A stretch of DNA of 24,040 nt from Elusimicrobiota bacterium (lineage in GTDB: Bacteria > Elusimicrobiota > UBA8919): contig DMMW01000059.1 in assembly GCA_003452965.1 (NCBI GenBank), forward strand, positions 1-24,040, in the 5' to 3' direction. Within the stretch, counting starts at the first letter, position 1. Each line of letters starts with the position of its first letter. The position numbers and the translations under genes were made by a program. This document shows, one piece after another, positions 16,047-23,486 of this stretch. The notes under the pieces are model-generated. The model made no database searches. It had not been told where the DNA came from and saw nothing but the letters and a program-made list of their open reading frames with translations.

Positions 16047-17100
16047 TCAACCATTGCAACGCCATATCTCTGGCATGCTCCGAACAACTTTTTTCCAATA
16101 CTTGTTTCAGCGAGGCTTTGCCTTTTATTCCGAGTTTAAAAAGGGCTTCACCTGCGTTTCTGCGCACCCACCATTTCTGATCTTCTAACGCTGATACCAG
16201 TGGTTCAATCACTTCATCAGAACCTATTATCCCCAATCCACGAGCTGACTGCGCCCTTACTTCCCATAAAACATCTTTTAACCCTTCTATAAGGATGCTT
16301 AATGATGACGGATGGCTAATAGTCCCGAGAGATTTATACGCTGCAATTCTTACTTCTTTATCTTCATCTATTACAGTTTTATTTTTAATTACAGGAATTG
16401 ATTCCACAGCTCTCATCTCACCGAGTAGGTGTAGTGCGAGCAGTCTTACAGCCGGGTCACTGTGCTGCAGTGTCTCGGAAAGGACCGGAATAGCTTTTTC
16501 GCCTATTTCAAAAACGGTAGATGAAAGCCGCATGCCGGCAAGACGGGATGCGTTAACAAGCGCTTCCATGCTTGGCAGTATCGTATCCGTATCTCCTATC
16601 CTTCCAAGCGACCATGCTGCTATAAGTCTTACTTCAACAACAGGGTCATTGAGTTTTTCGATAAGGAATGGTTTGGCTTTTTTGTAACGCATTTGCCCCA
16701 AACATCTTGCTGCTTCCGCTCTTTTCCACCAGAAAATAGAATTCAAGTTTCTAAGGTCTACTTTATGGAATTTTAGAGCATTATACGCTTCAGCAGTTAA
16801 TTCAAAATTTTTTCCGGTTTCGCTGAAACTTCTAAAAACAATATATTTATGCAGAATTGAACTATTAGGAAATAATAGGTAATAAAAAGGCAGTATGCCG
16901 GTGTTGTTAGGGTTTTTGATATATTCTTCAAAAATAGGCTTCATCCACGAATTGACTTTTAAAATGTAGTTTTGCCAAAAGATATATGAAAATTTGATAA
17001 TTATCAGTATTAGCGTCAAGACAGAAATTATTATAAACAAAATTACTGTTGCGTTAGTAATATAATCATTTAAAAATTCAGTTATCAGTTTAAATAGCAT
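16033..17100 (-). CDS. HEAT-repeat protein with N-terminal membrane anchor
   Basis: 355 aa. One membrane segment lies at about 15-38; the rest is cytoplasmic or periplasmic. From about 126 to the end there are six or seven HEAT/PBS-type helical repeats (AARCLGQM, VRLIAAWSLGRIGD, VRLLALHLLGEM, VRIAAYKSLGTI, VRAQSARGLGIIG, VRRNAGEALFKLG). These make a protein-binding solenoid with no catalytic motif. The 14-base overlap with the GT2 gene and the YaiO-like gene behind it suggest an accessory or scaffold of the synthase. A possible promoter lies just upstream (17107-17134). Confidence 0.88.
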   Translation of the reverse strand: MLFKLITEFLNDYITNATVILFIIISVLTLILIIIKFSYIFWQNYILKVNSWMKPIFEEYIKNPNNTGILPFYYLLFPNSSILHKYIVFRSFSETGKNFELTAEAYNALKFHKVDLRNLNSIFWWKRAEAARCLGQMRYKKAKPFLIEKLNDPVVEVRLIAAWSLGRIGDTDTILPSMEALVNASRLAGMRLSSTVFEIGEKAIPVLSETLQHSDPAVRLLALHLLGEMRAVESIPVIKNKTVIDEDKEVRIAAYKSLGTISHPSSLSILIEGLKDVLWEVRAQSARGLGIIGSDEVIEPLVSALEDQKWWVRRNAGEALFKLGIKGKASLKQVLEKSCSEHARDMALQWLNEYI

Positions 17101-17106
17101 AAAACT

Positions 17107-17134
17107 ATAATACCTATTTTTTAGTAAAAATCAA
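17107..17134 (-). promoter_or_regulatory. Possible promoter of HEAT-GT2-YaiO unit
   Basis: On the minus strand TTGATT (17129-17134) and TATTAT (17107-17112) are 16 bases apart. The -10 box ends 6 bases before the ATG (17100), giving a transcript that would start at or next to the start codon, consistent with the absence of a Shine-Dalgarno. Confidence 0.4.
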
Positions 17135-17252
17135 TAATTTTAAAAATGTTAATTATGAAGCATCCTCCACTGAGTCTTTGGCGAATTATTCTTTTAGCAT
17201 TTTCATTCTCCGTCCACAGATAAAAATGTGGTTTTCTGTGAAGTCGGATAAA

Positions 17253-17279
17253 AAAGAGCCATCTTAGCGATGGCTCTTT
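17253..17279 (-). terminator. Strong intrinsic terminator
   Basis: AAAGAGCCATC and GATGGCTCTTT form an 11-bp perfect stem around TTAGC. On the minus strand the T-run extends past the stem. It ends the barrel/440-aa transcript and separates it from the HEAT-GT2-YaiO unit. Confidence 0.85.
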
Positions 17280-17328
17280 AAATCTCCTGATAAAATTCAG
17301 CGTGTTAGGATTTTCTCGTATTTTTATA

Positions 17329-17446
17329 TGAAGCTCCACGGGTAGAAAACCCGTGGTATCTTTTGTTTCAGGATTCCACGGAGCGAAATCCTGCCCGAAG
17401 ACCATTCATCCACGCCCTTACAGGCGTGGTCTTCTGGATGCAGGAT
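17329..17446. repeat. Compound REP-like element with three hairpins
   Basis: First hairpin: CCACGGGT (17336-17343) with ACCCGTGG (17349-17356). Second: CAGGATT (17369-17375) with AATCCTG (17387-17393). Third: CCACGCC (17410-17416) with GGCGTGG (17423-17429). A longer alternative stem pairs ATCCTGC (17388-17394) with GCAGGAT (17440-17446), and GAAGACC with GGTCTTC. Part of it recurs at 13775-13840 and part at 7909-8032. Such layouts are typical of REP elements mobilised by IS200-like RAYT transposases, none of which is in this window. Confidence 0.75.
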
Positions 17447-17466
17447 AAACTTTCTTATTTTTATTA

Positions 17467-18789
17467 TTATCGCTTGAATAACAATGTAAAAATCGCTTCA
17501 CCGTGATAAAATACATCTTCTATAGGATATCGTGTTTTCTCCCATGTAGCAACGGGCGACGCTGAATTAAGCGTAGTCTGTTTAGTAAAACCGTATACGG
17601 TAAAGGCGCTGCTATTAGAATCAGATGAATTACCTATGACGTATGTGAACGAAGAATTTACGCTGTCGTATGAAATAATATTCCCTTTTGCAACGGTAAG
17701 AGCATTATCGTCGTCACCTACAATGTTGCCTGCCATAAAATTACCATGAGAATCATATATAAGAGTCATCCAGCCGTCAACTCCCCACGGCGACCAAGTC
17801 GATGTACTGACAATTACATGAGAACTGTCATAAGAGGCATATTCGGTTCTATACCCCTGTATACTTCCCGGAGCACCGAAAAACGCTGCAACGGAAGAAT
17901 TAAAAAGAGTATGGCAAAAGAAATACGACTTATCCGCAGGATCTGTCGGGTCTACTCCGCCATGGCTGATTTCATTTAATCCTATATAAAATCTGAGCAT
18001 CCGGTCAATATCAATCAATATGGTAATCGTGGTTGAATCCACTTCAGTAACCGGAAAGGAAATACTGTTATCACCGCCTTTGCCTAAAGATACCAACGTC
18101 TCTTCAGCAGGACCTGTTTCAAACATAGTATAACTCGTAGCTCCACCGGTCATGCTGTTTGCGTTGTAAGCGTATTCAGATTTTGTGTAAAAAGTTTTTG
18201 ACGAACTGACAAATGTATACGACGATATGTTAAAATCAGCCGTTAGCGTTCCCTTGATTTGCGCTGTTGAGGAAAAAATCAGGGTAATCTCGCTTATATT
18301 ACCTTCGGGAAGTTCAAATGTCATTCCGCTTGTATCCACTATCCCGCTCCCGTCCATATTCAGCACTTTTGTCCCGCTCCAAATAGAAAAGTCCTCTTCC
18401 GTCCCGCTACTGACATGGACACAAATCTCTTTTAAAGTAACCTTGATGTAATCCGGTGCTCCGGAGTTTATCCAACCTGGACTTGTTGACGGAATTACCG
18501 TGAAAGATGTTGTTGGCGGAATCAGCATTGCACCAGCTTTATAAGACGACTTATGTATAGAGGACAAAGTGGCACTTTGTTTAACTGATGTTATCAATAC
18601 AGTGCCGGTTCTCCTGGTTGCTATGGCTACCGCTTGCTCTTGTCTTTTTTCTAATACTTTCTTGTCCAACTCTTTTACCTTAGCTTTTACCGCACGTGTC
18701 ATACCGAATCTCAAACCGGCGGAATAAAGGCATGATAAAAGTAGAAAGCTCAAACTTATAATAAAAAAGAAAAATTTATTTTTTTTCAT
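17467..18789 (-). CDS. Exported protein of unknown function (440 aa)
   Basis: The N-terminus is a hydrophobic signal whose end reads LLLSCLYSAG; C20 could be a lipoprotein cysteine, though the lipobox is not ideal. A short charged, coiled-coil-like stretch (about 30-55) follows. The remainder is Ser/Thr/Gly-rich with many predicted beta strands. A segment near 110-180 (YIKVTLKEICVHVSS, FELPEGNISEITLIF) is loosely like DUF4382-type domains. I do not recognise the rest. AGGGGAG precedes the ATG, and the start lies 3 bases after the stop of the small barrel gene, so the two are one operon, ended by the terminator at 17253. Surface or periplasmic location is inferred. Confidence 0.8.
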   Translation of the reverse strand: MKKNKFFFFIISLSFLLLSCLYSAGLRFGMTRAVKAKVKELDKKVLEKRQEQAVAIATRRTGTVLITSVKQSATLSSIHKSSYKAGAMLIPPTTSFTVIPSTSPGWINSGAPDYIKVTLKEICVHVSSGTEEDFSIWSGTKVLNMDGSGIVDTSGMTFELPEGNISEITLIFSSTAQIKGTLTADFNISSYTFVSSSKTFYTKSEYAYNANSMTGGATSYTMFETGPAEETLVSLGKGGDNSISFPVTEVDSTTITILIDIDRMLRFYIGLNEISHGGVDPTDPADKSYFFCHTLFNSSVAAFFGAPGSIQGYRTEYASYDSSHVIVSTSTWSPWGVDGWMTLIYDSHGNFMAGNIVGDDDNALTVAKGNIISYDSVNSSFTYVIGNSSDSNSSAFTVYGFTKQTTLNSASPVATWEKTRYPIEDVFYHGEAIFTLLFKR

Positions 18790-18792
18790 ATT

Positions 18793-19257
18793 TTATCTCC
18801 CCTTTCCGAAATAATAATTTATCCCGATATTGACTACATATTCAACACCGCCAACCGATTCGTCCGTATCCTTATCGTTTAAAGCTATAAAAGCCGGACC
18901 CATATCCATTTGCAAAGAAATATTCTTTGCAAAGAAATATTCGCCACCGACAAAAAGCTCAACCGCAAATCCGGAACCTTCGCTTTCATCACCCTCGAAA
19001 GAAACATAATCACATTCCAATCCTGACAAAAGCGAGAGTTTTTCTCCGGGTTTAAAGTAATAATATCCTCTCAATCCATAGACTCCTATATCTTTTTCAA
19101 ACTGCCCTTTCAATTCTGCAGATATTTTATCAGTGAAAAAATATCTTACTCCTAATCCAGGATAGTTAACATCTACACCGATTTTACCTTTGCTGAACTC
19201 TGCATACAGAGGCAAAGATATAAAAAGAATTAAAAAAACAAATATCCCCTTTTTCAT
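18793..19257 (-). CDS. Small outer-membrane beta-barrel protein (154 aa)
   Basis: A signal peptide of about 19 residues (ending PLYA) precedes a mature part of about 135 aa with alternating hydrophobic/polar strands, Gly and aromatic girdles (VRYFFTDKISAELKG, GLRGYYYFKPGEKL, VGGEYFFAKNISL, NIGINYYFGKGR). This pattern fits an eight-stranded OmpA/OmpX-size barrel. AAGGAG lies 6 bases before the ATG. The 440-aa exported protein follows after 3 bases. Its 5' region carries a tandem 101-bp repeat (19274-19482). Function unknown; it may anchor or secrete its partner. Confidence 0.82.
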   Translation of the reverse strand: MKKGIFVFLILFISLPLYAEFSKGKIGVDVNYPGLGVRYFFTDKISAELKGQFEKDIGVYGLRGYYYFKPGEKLSLLSGLECDYVSFEGDESEGSGFAVELFVGGEYFFAKNISLQMDMGPAFIALNDKDTDESVGGVEYVVNIGINYYFGKGR

Positions 19258-19589
19258 AGAATCTCCTTAATCACGGAGTTCGGACCGACTGGACCGAACG
19301 AGTAATTAACTCCGAAGCATATTAAAAAGTTTTGATGCGAAGCTGAAAAACTTTTTAATGACAATGCAAGGAGTCAAAAGTCGGAGTTCGGACCCACTGG
19401 ACCGAACGAGTAATTAACTCCGAAGCATATTAAAAAGTTTTGATGCGAAGCTGAAAAACTTTTTGATGACAATGCAAGGAGTTCCAAGTCCTTATAACAG
19501 CAATTAATTTTCTCAGCGAACTCCGCAGATTAACGCAAGGAACTTTGCAAAATATTATAAAGAATTTTTTGAATTTTGTAAAGTATTTT
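19258..19589. other. Upstream region dominated by a tandem repeat
   Basis: Apart from the two repeat units at 19274-19482 and a degenerate echo after them (GCGAACTCCGCAGATTAACGCAAGGAAC near 19515-19542), no gene is seen. A minus-strand frame at 19555-19758 is out of frame with, and mostly hidden under, the 64-aa gene. Confidence 0.6.
19274..19482. repeat. Two tandem 101-bp structured repeat units
   Basis: Unit 1 (19274-19374) and unit 2 (19382-19482) differ at two positions and are spaced by CAAAAGT, a 108-bp period. Inside unit 1 CGGAGTT (19274-19280) can pair with AACTCCG (19308-19314), and GTTCGG with CCGAAC. TTAAAAAGTTTT (19322-19333) can pair with AAAACTTTTTAA (19347-19358), extended by GCAT/ATGC and ACTCC/GGAGT. 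ACTCC is shared by both pairings, so the two folds exclude each other. Confidence 0.85.
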
Positions 19590-19784
19590 TTACATTACCA
19601 GAAATTTTAATAAACCGTAAACCAAAAATACGGGCCAGACAATCGCTTTTAAAAATCCCAGAACACCCAGCCAGAATCCTGTGGCGGTTGAAATATAATA
19701 TACTGCCGCACCGATTAAACCAAGTCCATAAACCGCATTTCCCGAATGACACCTGCATTTTTCATTTTTCTTTTCTTCGCTCAT
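19590..19784 (-). CDS. Small membrane protein (64 aa)
   Basis: ATG 19784 follows GAGGTGG at about 5 bases. A short charged N-terminus with CRCHSG precedes two hydrophobic helices (about 19-38 and 42-62) with Gly and Trp/Tyr at the borders. No family is recognised. The CxC-H motif could bind metal, but that is speculation. It follows the Ldh2-family gene by about 70 bases on the same strand. A second overlapping frame (19555-19758) has no ribosome site and is not called. Confidence 0.65.
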   Translation of the reverse strand: MSEEKKNEKCRCHSGNAVYGLGLIGAAVYYISTATGFWLGVLGFLKAIVWPVFLVYGLLKFLVM

Positions 19785-19853
19785 TTTTCCACCTCATTAA
19801 CTGCCTATATTTTACATGAATCCCAATCCCAATATTTTTAAATATTCCTTATA

Positions 19854-20960
19854 TTAAAACGGGAATTTGTAGCCGGTAATATTCAGTTCCTTCTGCAGGA
19901 TTAACATTTCTTTCTGCAGTTCTTCGTTGACTGGAATACCTTTGTTTTTACGCTCCTGCCAGGTAAGGTATTCTTTTTCACCTGCAGTATAAATTCTATC
20001 ACGACCAGGCATCTTCTTGGATGAACGGAGCGAACGCAGGATATCACCTGCCGTTTTTTTAAATTTGTCAATTTCGGTGAATGCCGATATATCTATCGCA
20101 ATAAAAAAATGTCCCAGATTGATAGAGACTTTTTTACCATCTTGTACACCAAGAAGCATTTTCAAAAACGCACCTTGCTGTAATGCCGCCGACAATATTT
20201 CCACTACAGTACAATAGCCATAGCCCTTATAACCGGCACCTTCTTCGCCTATTCCTCCGAGCGGAGTAAGAGCCACCGCTCCTTTTGTCAGGTATTCAAG
20301 CACTTTTTTTGCATCTGTTTCCGTCCCGCCGTTTTGGTCTATAACCCAGCTGGCAGGCAGCGGTTTGCCTTCTCTTGCGTACAATTCTACTTTTCCGCGC
20401 TGGCTTAAAGAAGTTGCACAGTCAAGTATAAAAGGAAACTTCTCATCTGTAGGTATGCCGAATGTCAGTGGATTTGTGCCAAGCATATTTTCCACGCCGA
20501 ACGTAGGCGCAACCGACGGCCGTGCGTTTGTGCCCGTAATGCCCACCATTCCCGATTCAACAGCCATACCTGCGTAATAGCCTGCTATACCGTAGTGTGT
20601 GGAATTCCTAACCGCAATCATTCCCATCCCGTATTTTTTTGCTTTTTCTATTGCAATGGTCATTGACTTCTTTGCTATAACATGCCCCATTCCGTTGTGC
20701 CCGTCTATAACGGCTGTGGTCGGTCCTTCACGCAGTATCTCGAATTTGGTTACTGCTTCCTGAATTCCATCGCGGATGCGGTCAATATATATAGTCTTAA
20801 GCCGCGATATCCCGTGCGAATCTATTCCGTACTTATCGGCTGTTATTAGAACGTCTGCGCAGATTCTGGCGTCGCTTTCCGGGACACCGACTTTCATAAA
20901 AACCTCAACCATGAATTTTTCCATCACATCAAACGGCACATATTTAGATTCATTTTTCAT
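19854..20960 (-). CDS. Ldh2/malate dehydrogenase family NAD(P)-dependent oxidoreductase
   Basis: 368 aa, the usual length for this family of 2-hydroxy-acid dehydrogenases, which are unrelated to classical Rossmann malate dehydrogenases. The active-site segment IDSHGISRL is at 46-54 (H49, R53). The STHYGIAGYY segment at 120-129 carries a second His (H122), and TGTNARPSVAP and LGTNPLTFGIP form the cofactor region. Possible reactions include malate, L-lactate, sulfolactate or ureidoglycolate oxidation; the substrate cannot be told from sequence. GGGGAT lies 7 bases upstream. The gene lies 50 bases after rsgA, with which it may be co-transcribed. Confidence 0.92.
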   Translation of the reverse strand: MKNESKYVPFDVMEKFMVEVFMKVGVPESDARICADVLITADKYGIDSHGISRLKTIYIDRIRDGIQEAVTKFEILREGPTTAVIDGHNGMGHVIAKKSMTIAIEKAKKYGMGMIAVRNSTHYGIAGYYAGMAVESGMVGITGTNARPSVAPTFGVENMLGTNPLTFGIPTDEKFPFILDCATSLSQRGKVELYAREGKPLPASWVIDQNGGTETDAKKVLEYLTKGAVALTPLGGIGEEGAGYKGYGYCTVVEILSAALQQGAFLKMLLGVQDGKKVSINLGHFFIAIDISAFTEIDKFKKTAGDILRSLRSSKKMPGRDRIYTAGEKEYLTWQERKNKGIPVNEELQKEMLILQKELNITGYKFPF

Positions 20961-21010
20961 AGAATATCCCCACTATTAACAACCAACTCTTTGCAGCAAT
21001 AATATATTTA

Positions 21011-22036
21011 TTATTTATATTTAGCTTTTTCTAATTGCTTAAGTGTTTTTTTGATAAATTTACCAAACTTTTTATCTTTGCTCTTTCTTTCAGACTTTGT
21101 CATTGCATAATAATCAACTTCTTTCTTTAATTTTATAAAATTAGCATATTTATCTTTATCTAAATCTCCAGATTTTATTGCCGATAACACCGCACACCCA
21201 GGTTCATGTATATGAGTACACCTGCGAAATTTACACATTTGAGACAAAATAGAAATATCATCATATACATTAAGTATTCCGATATTTGAATCTGTCATCC
21301 CTATCTCTCTCATCCCGGGATTGTCTACAACTATACCGCCATTCTTTAAAAAATACATCTGCCTATTTGTTGTTGTATGTTTACCTTTGCCTGTACTCCA
21401 ACTTATAACATTTGTTTTTAAAGCTTCCTTGCCAAGTAACCCATTTATCAATGAAGATTTCCCAACTCCGGATGAACCCAAAAAACAATATGTTTTATCT
21501 GCCATTATTTGTCCTTCCAATTCTTTCAGTCCATTATCAATAATTGTACTTGTAATTATAATACAAATATCCCTGAATCTGTTTTTTATCTGTGTTATTT
21601 TTAAATCTCTCTCTGTTTCTGAAATTAAATCTATTTTATTCAACACAAACACCGGTTCAATATTCCCTTCTCTCACTAAAATTAAATATCTCTCAAAACG
21701 GTTTAAATTATAATCTCTATCTGCTGATTCAATTATAAATGCTGTATCAAGATTCGAAGCTATCACTTGATTTTCATATTTGTTACTATATTTTTTCTTT
21801 AATATTGTTTTCCTCGGCAATATACCATTTATTATCGCCCGTTCTTTATCGAGTATTGTAAAATATACCCAGTCGCCCACTGCAGGATAATCTTGCCTTT
21901 CAGTTGCATTAAATATTTGTTTACCTGTTATTTTTGCTAAATATTCATTATTCGTATTTCTAATACGGTAAGCTTCTTTATATTCTGCCGTCACCCTTGC
22001 TATGTTTTTACTTGCTTTATTATTAATAGTATCCAT
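21011..22036 (-). CDS. rsgA: Ribosome small-subunit GTPase RsgA
   Basis: 341 aa from ATG 22036, with AAGAGGTG about 6 bases upstream; a GTG three codons earlier overlaps that site. It has an N-terminal OB-fold, then a circularly permuted GTPase domain: NKID at 133-136 precedes the P-loop GSSGVGKS at 187-194 and DNPGMRE at 238-244. A C-terminal zinc site follows (C268, C273, H275, C281 in CKFRRCTHIHEPGC). The tail is Lys-rich. The motif order is diagnostic. It acts in late 30S subunit maturation. Directly upstream are a terminator (22098-22127) and a structured GC-rich island, so the gene has its own promoter between them or relies on read-through. Confidence 0.95.
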   Translation of the reverse strand: MDTINNKASKNIARVTAEYKEAYRIRNTNNEYLAKITGKQIFNATERQDYPAVGDWVYFTILDKERAIINGILPRKTILKKKYSNKYENQVIASNLDTAFIIESADRDYNLNRFERYLILVREGNIEPVFVLNKIDLISETERDLKITQIKNRFRDICIIITSTIIDNGLKELEGQIMADKTYCFLGSSGVGKSSLINGLLGKEALKTNVISWSTGKGKHTTTNRQMYFLKNGGIVVDNPGMREIGMTDSNIGILNVYDDISILSQMCKFRRCTHIHEPGCAVLSAIKSGDLDKDKYANFIKLKKEVDYYAMTKSERKSKDKKFGKFIKKTLKQLEKAKYK

Positions 22037-22097
22037 GGAAACCACCTCTTATTTCCTGTAATTATACTACTACTTTTTAATTAGCTTTTCAACTAAT

Positions 22098-22127
22098 AAA
22101 AAAACCACCGAATTGGTTTCAGTGGTT
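22098..22127 (-). terminator. Intrinsic terminator upstream of rsgA
   Basis: On the minus strand AACCACTGAA and TTCGGTGGTT form a 10-bp stem with one G-U pair around a 5-base loop, followed by a T-run (7 T counting the stem edge). It ends whatever is transcribed from the region to the right, before rsgA. Confidence 0.8.
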
Positions 22128-22400
22128 AAAATATTTTTGCGGTCCATACGTCCCCGCAGTGGCGGGATTACATACCCACGATTAAAATCGGGATCATGTG
22201 TTCGGCTGTTTCGGTAGAGCCGACCTCTGCGCATAGACTCGGTCGGTCCGGTAGCTCTCCGCCCCAAAGAAGCGAGACCTCGACTAAAGGGCGGACTCGC
22301 ACTAATAGTATTCATGTTCAATTTCTGTTACGTCAGAGTTTTTTGCGGGAGATTCATCCCCAGCAAAAAACTCCGCGGGTTGGCCACTATCAGAACCTAT
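22128..22400 (-). ncRNA. Candidate structured non-coding RNA (GC-rich island)
   Basis: About 250 bases of distinctly higher GC than the surroundings precede the terminator on the minus strand. Stems include CCCGC/GCGGG (22153-22157, 22162-22166), CCGACC/GGTCGG (22220-22225, 22241-22246), TCGGCT/AGCCGA (22202-22207, 22218-22223, alternative to the former) and TCCGCCC/GGGCGGA (22258-22264, 22289-22295). The longest pairs GAGTTTTTTGC with GCAAAAAACTC (22336-22346, 22363-22373). It matches no tRNA, tmRNA, SRP, 6S or RNase P consensus that I could trace. A compound repeat is the main alternative. An 83-codon frame through it is judged spurious. Confidence 0.4.
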
Positions 22401-22487
22401 TTTGACAAATAACTGCATTTAATTGCAGATTTTAATTAAGAAGTGAAACGCATCTAAGTTTAACCCTACCACCCTACTCACTATATT

Positions 22488-22685
22488 CTATCTGTACAGA
22501 TTTCTTCGGAGCACACCACTTTTTATTTCAAGCATAGATGTAATAATTTTATTAGTGTCTAAAAGAAGTAGAAATTTATCATTATTACAACAGATAACTT
22601 CATAATTTTCTGCTGACAAGTTTGTTTTTACCAGTTTCAGAATATTTGCATCATCATCTGCGACTAAAATTTTACTTTTTTTTAT
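22488..22685 (-). pseudogene. Decayed response regulator (receiver fragment)
   Basis: In frame from 22685 the translation begins with KKSKILVADDDANILKLV, a clear receiver beta-1/alpha-1 with the acidic triple D. After KFLLLLDTN it departs from the family and stops at 22488-22490, total about 65 codons against the usual 120. The codon at the expected start position is ATA, with AAGGTG just upstream, as if ATG had mutated. An in-frame TGA lies two codons further up. LLLLD may be the displaced phosphorylation strand, implying an internal deletion. I read this as a remnant, not an active gene. Confidence 0.65.
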
Positions 22686-22872
22686 GTTTCACCTTCTACA
22701 CAAATTTACTGACTTTTTACTGTTTTTATCATTGTGGATTTTTGTTCAAATATGTAGAAATCAATTACAATTAAGTTATTTCACATATGTTTAGTTTCAT
22801 TTTATAAAATTTTTAGAAAAACATAATTATTTCTATTTCTTTTCATTTCACATACTTGAGAAAACACTATTT

Positions 22873-23421
22873 TTATTTTTTAGGTAAAAACTTTCCCTCT
22901 TCTTGTTTTTCAGGTGAAATCTTTCCAAGCGATTCTGCACGACGGTTTTTTGCCCATGCACTCTCATAATGACCATAATCTACCGGCATTTCCTCACCAT
23001 ATGAAATAGTTTCTATACGTTTTTCTTCTATCCCAAGTTTCATAAGATAACTTTTAACAGATTTTGCACGTCGGTCTCCTAAAGCCATATTGTAATCCGT
23101 TGAACCCTTCTCATCACAATGTCCTTCAATAACAATTGCTACTTCTGGATTGTTTTTAAGCCATTTTGAATTTTTAAATAAAATTGACCTTGCTTCTTCT
23201 TTTAACATTGCGGAATCAAAATCAAAATACACTGTTCCCAAATGTGGAATTTTCTTATAATCTTTCCATTTTGTTGAAGGTCGCTCTTCAGTATCAGGAG
23301 TAGGTATAGTAACTGCTGGTATTGAGGGCATCTGTTTTACAATTGCCTTTTTAGCACAACCAGTATAGGCAAAAAGTAAAAAGTAATAACACAACCATAT
23401 TAACAAAAACTGTTTATTCAT
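22873..23421 (-). CDS. pal: Peptidoglycan-associated lipoprotein (OmpA-like, Pal)
   Basis: 182 aa. A signal sequence ends FAYTGC, with C22 the lipid-modified residue (the lipobox is slightly atypical). A Pro-rich linker follows, then the OmpA/Pal peptidoglycan-binding domain (about 63-166): VYFDFDSAMLKEEA, VIEGHCDEKGSTDYNMALG.RRA, ISYGEEMP and AKNRRAE. The diaminopimelate-binding Asp/Arg region is intact. Where Pal normally ends with a short strand after NRR.E, this one has a charged tail of about 18 residues. AAAGGAGGT lies about 9 bases before the ATG. It follows a DUF4398 lipoprotein gene by 65 bases. It tethers the outer membrane to peptidoglycan; no tol genes are in the window. Confidence 0.93.
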   Translation of the reverse strand: MNKQFLLIWLCYYFLLFAYTGCAKKAIVKQMPSIPAVTIPTPDTEERPSTKWKDYKKIPHLGTVYFDFDSAMLKEEARSILFKNSKWLKNNPEVAIVIEGHCDEKGSTDYNMALGDRRAKSVKSYLMKLGIEEKRIETISYGEEMPVDYGHYESAWAKNRRAESLGKISPEKQEEGKFLPKK

Positions 23422-23486
23422 GAATATCTAACCTCCTTTTTACTAAATTTATACTAACTATATCGTAATTTTTGATAAGCATAAAT

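Noticed and set aside
17121..17405. 94-codon minus-strand frame
   Set aside because: It runs through the REP-like hairpins and the terminator, has no ribosome site and gives no recognisable protein.
19274..19482. CRISPR array
   Set aside because: Only two units, 101 bp each, with a 7-base spacer; no short repeats with variable spacers and no cas genes.
22201..22300. tRNA-like segment (GGTAGAGC resembling a D-arm)
   Set aside because: The presumed anticodon loop is 15 bases, and no T-loop GTTCGANTC or acceptor stem could be matched.
22070..22321. 83-codon minus-strand frame upstream of rsgA
   Set aside because: It crosses the hairpin-dense island and the intrinsic terminator; the Arg/Pro/Gly-rich product looks like translated repeat or structured RNA.
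22141..22380. Cobalamin riboswitch, because GCCACTG occurs on the minus strand
   Set aside because: The other conserved boxes of that riboswitch are missing, and the downstream gene (rsgA) is not a cobalamin gene.
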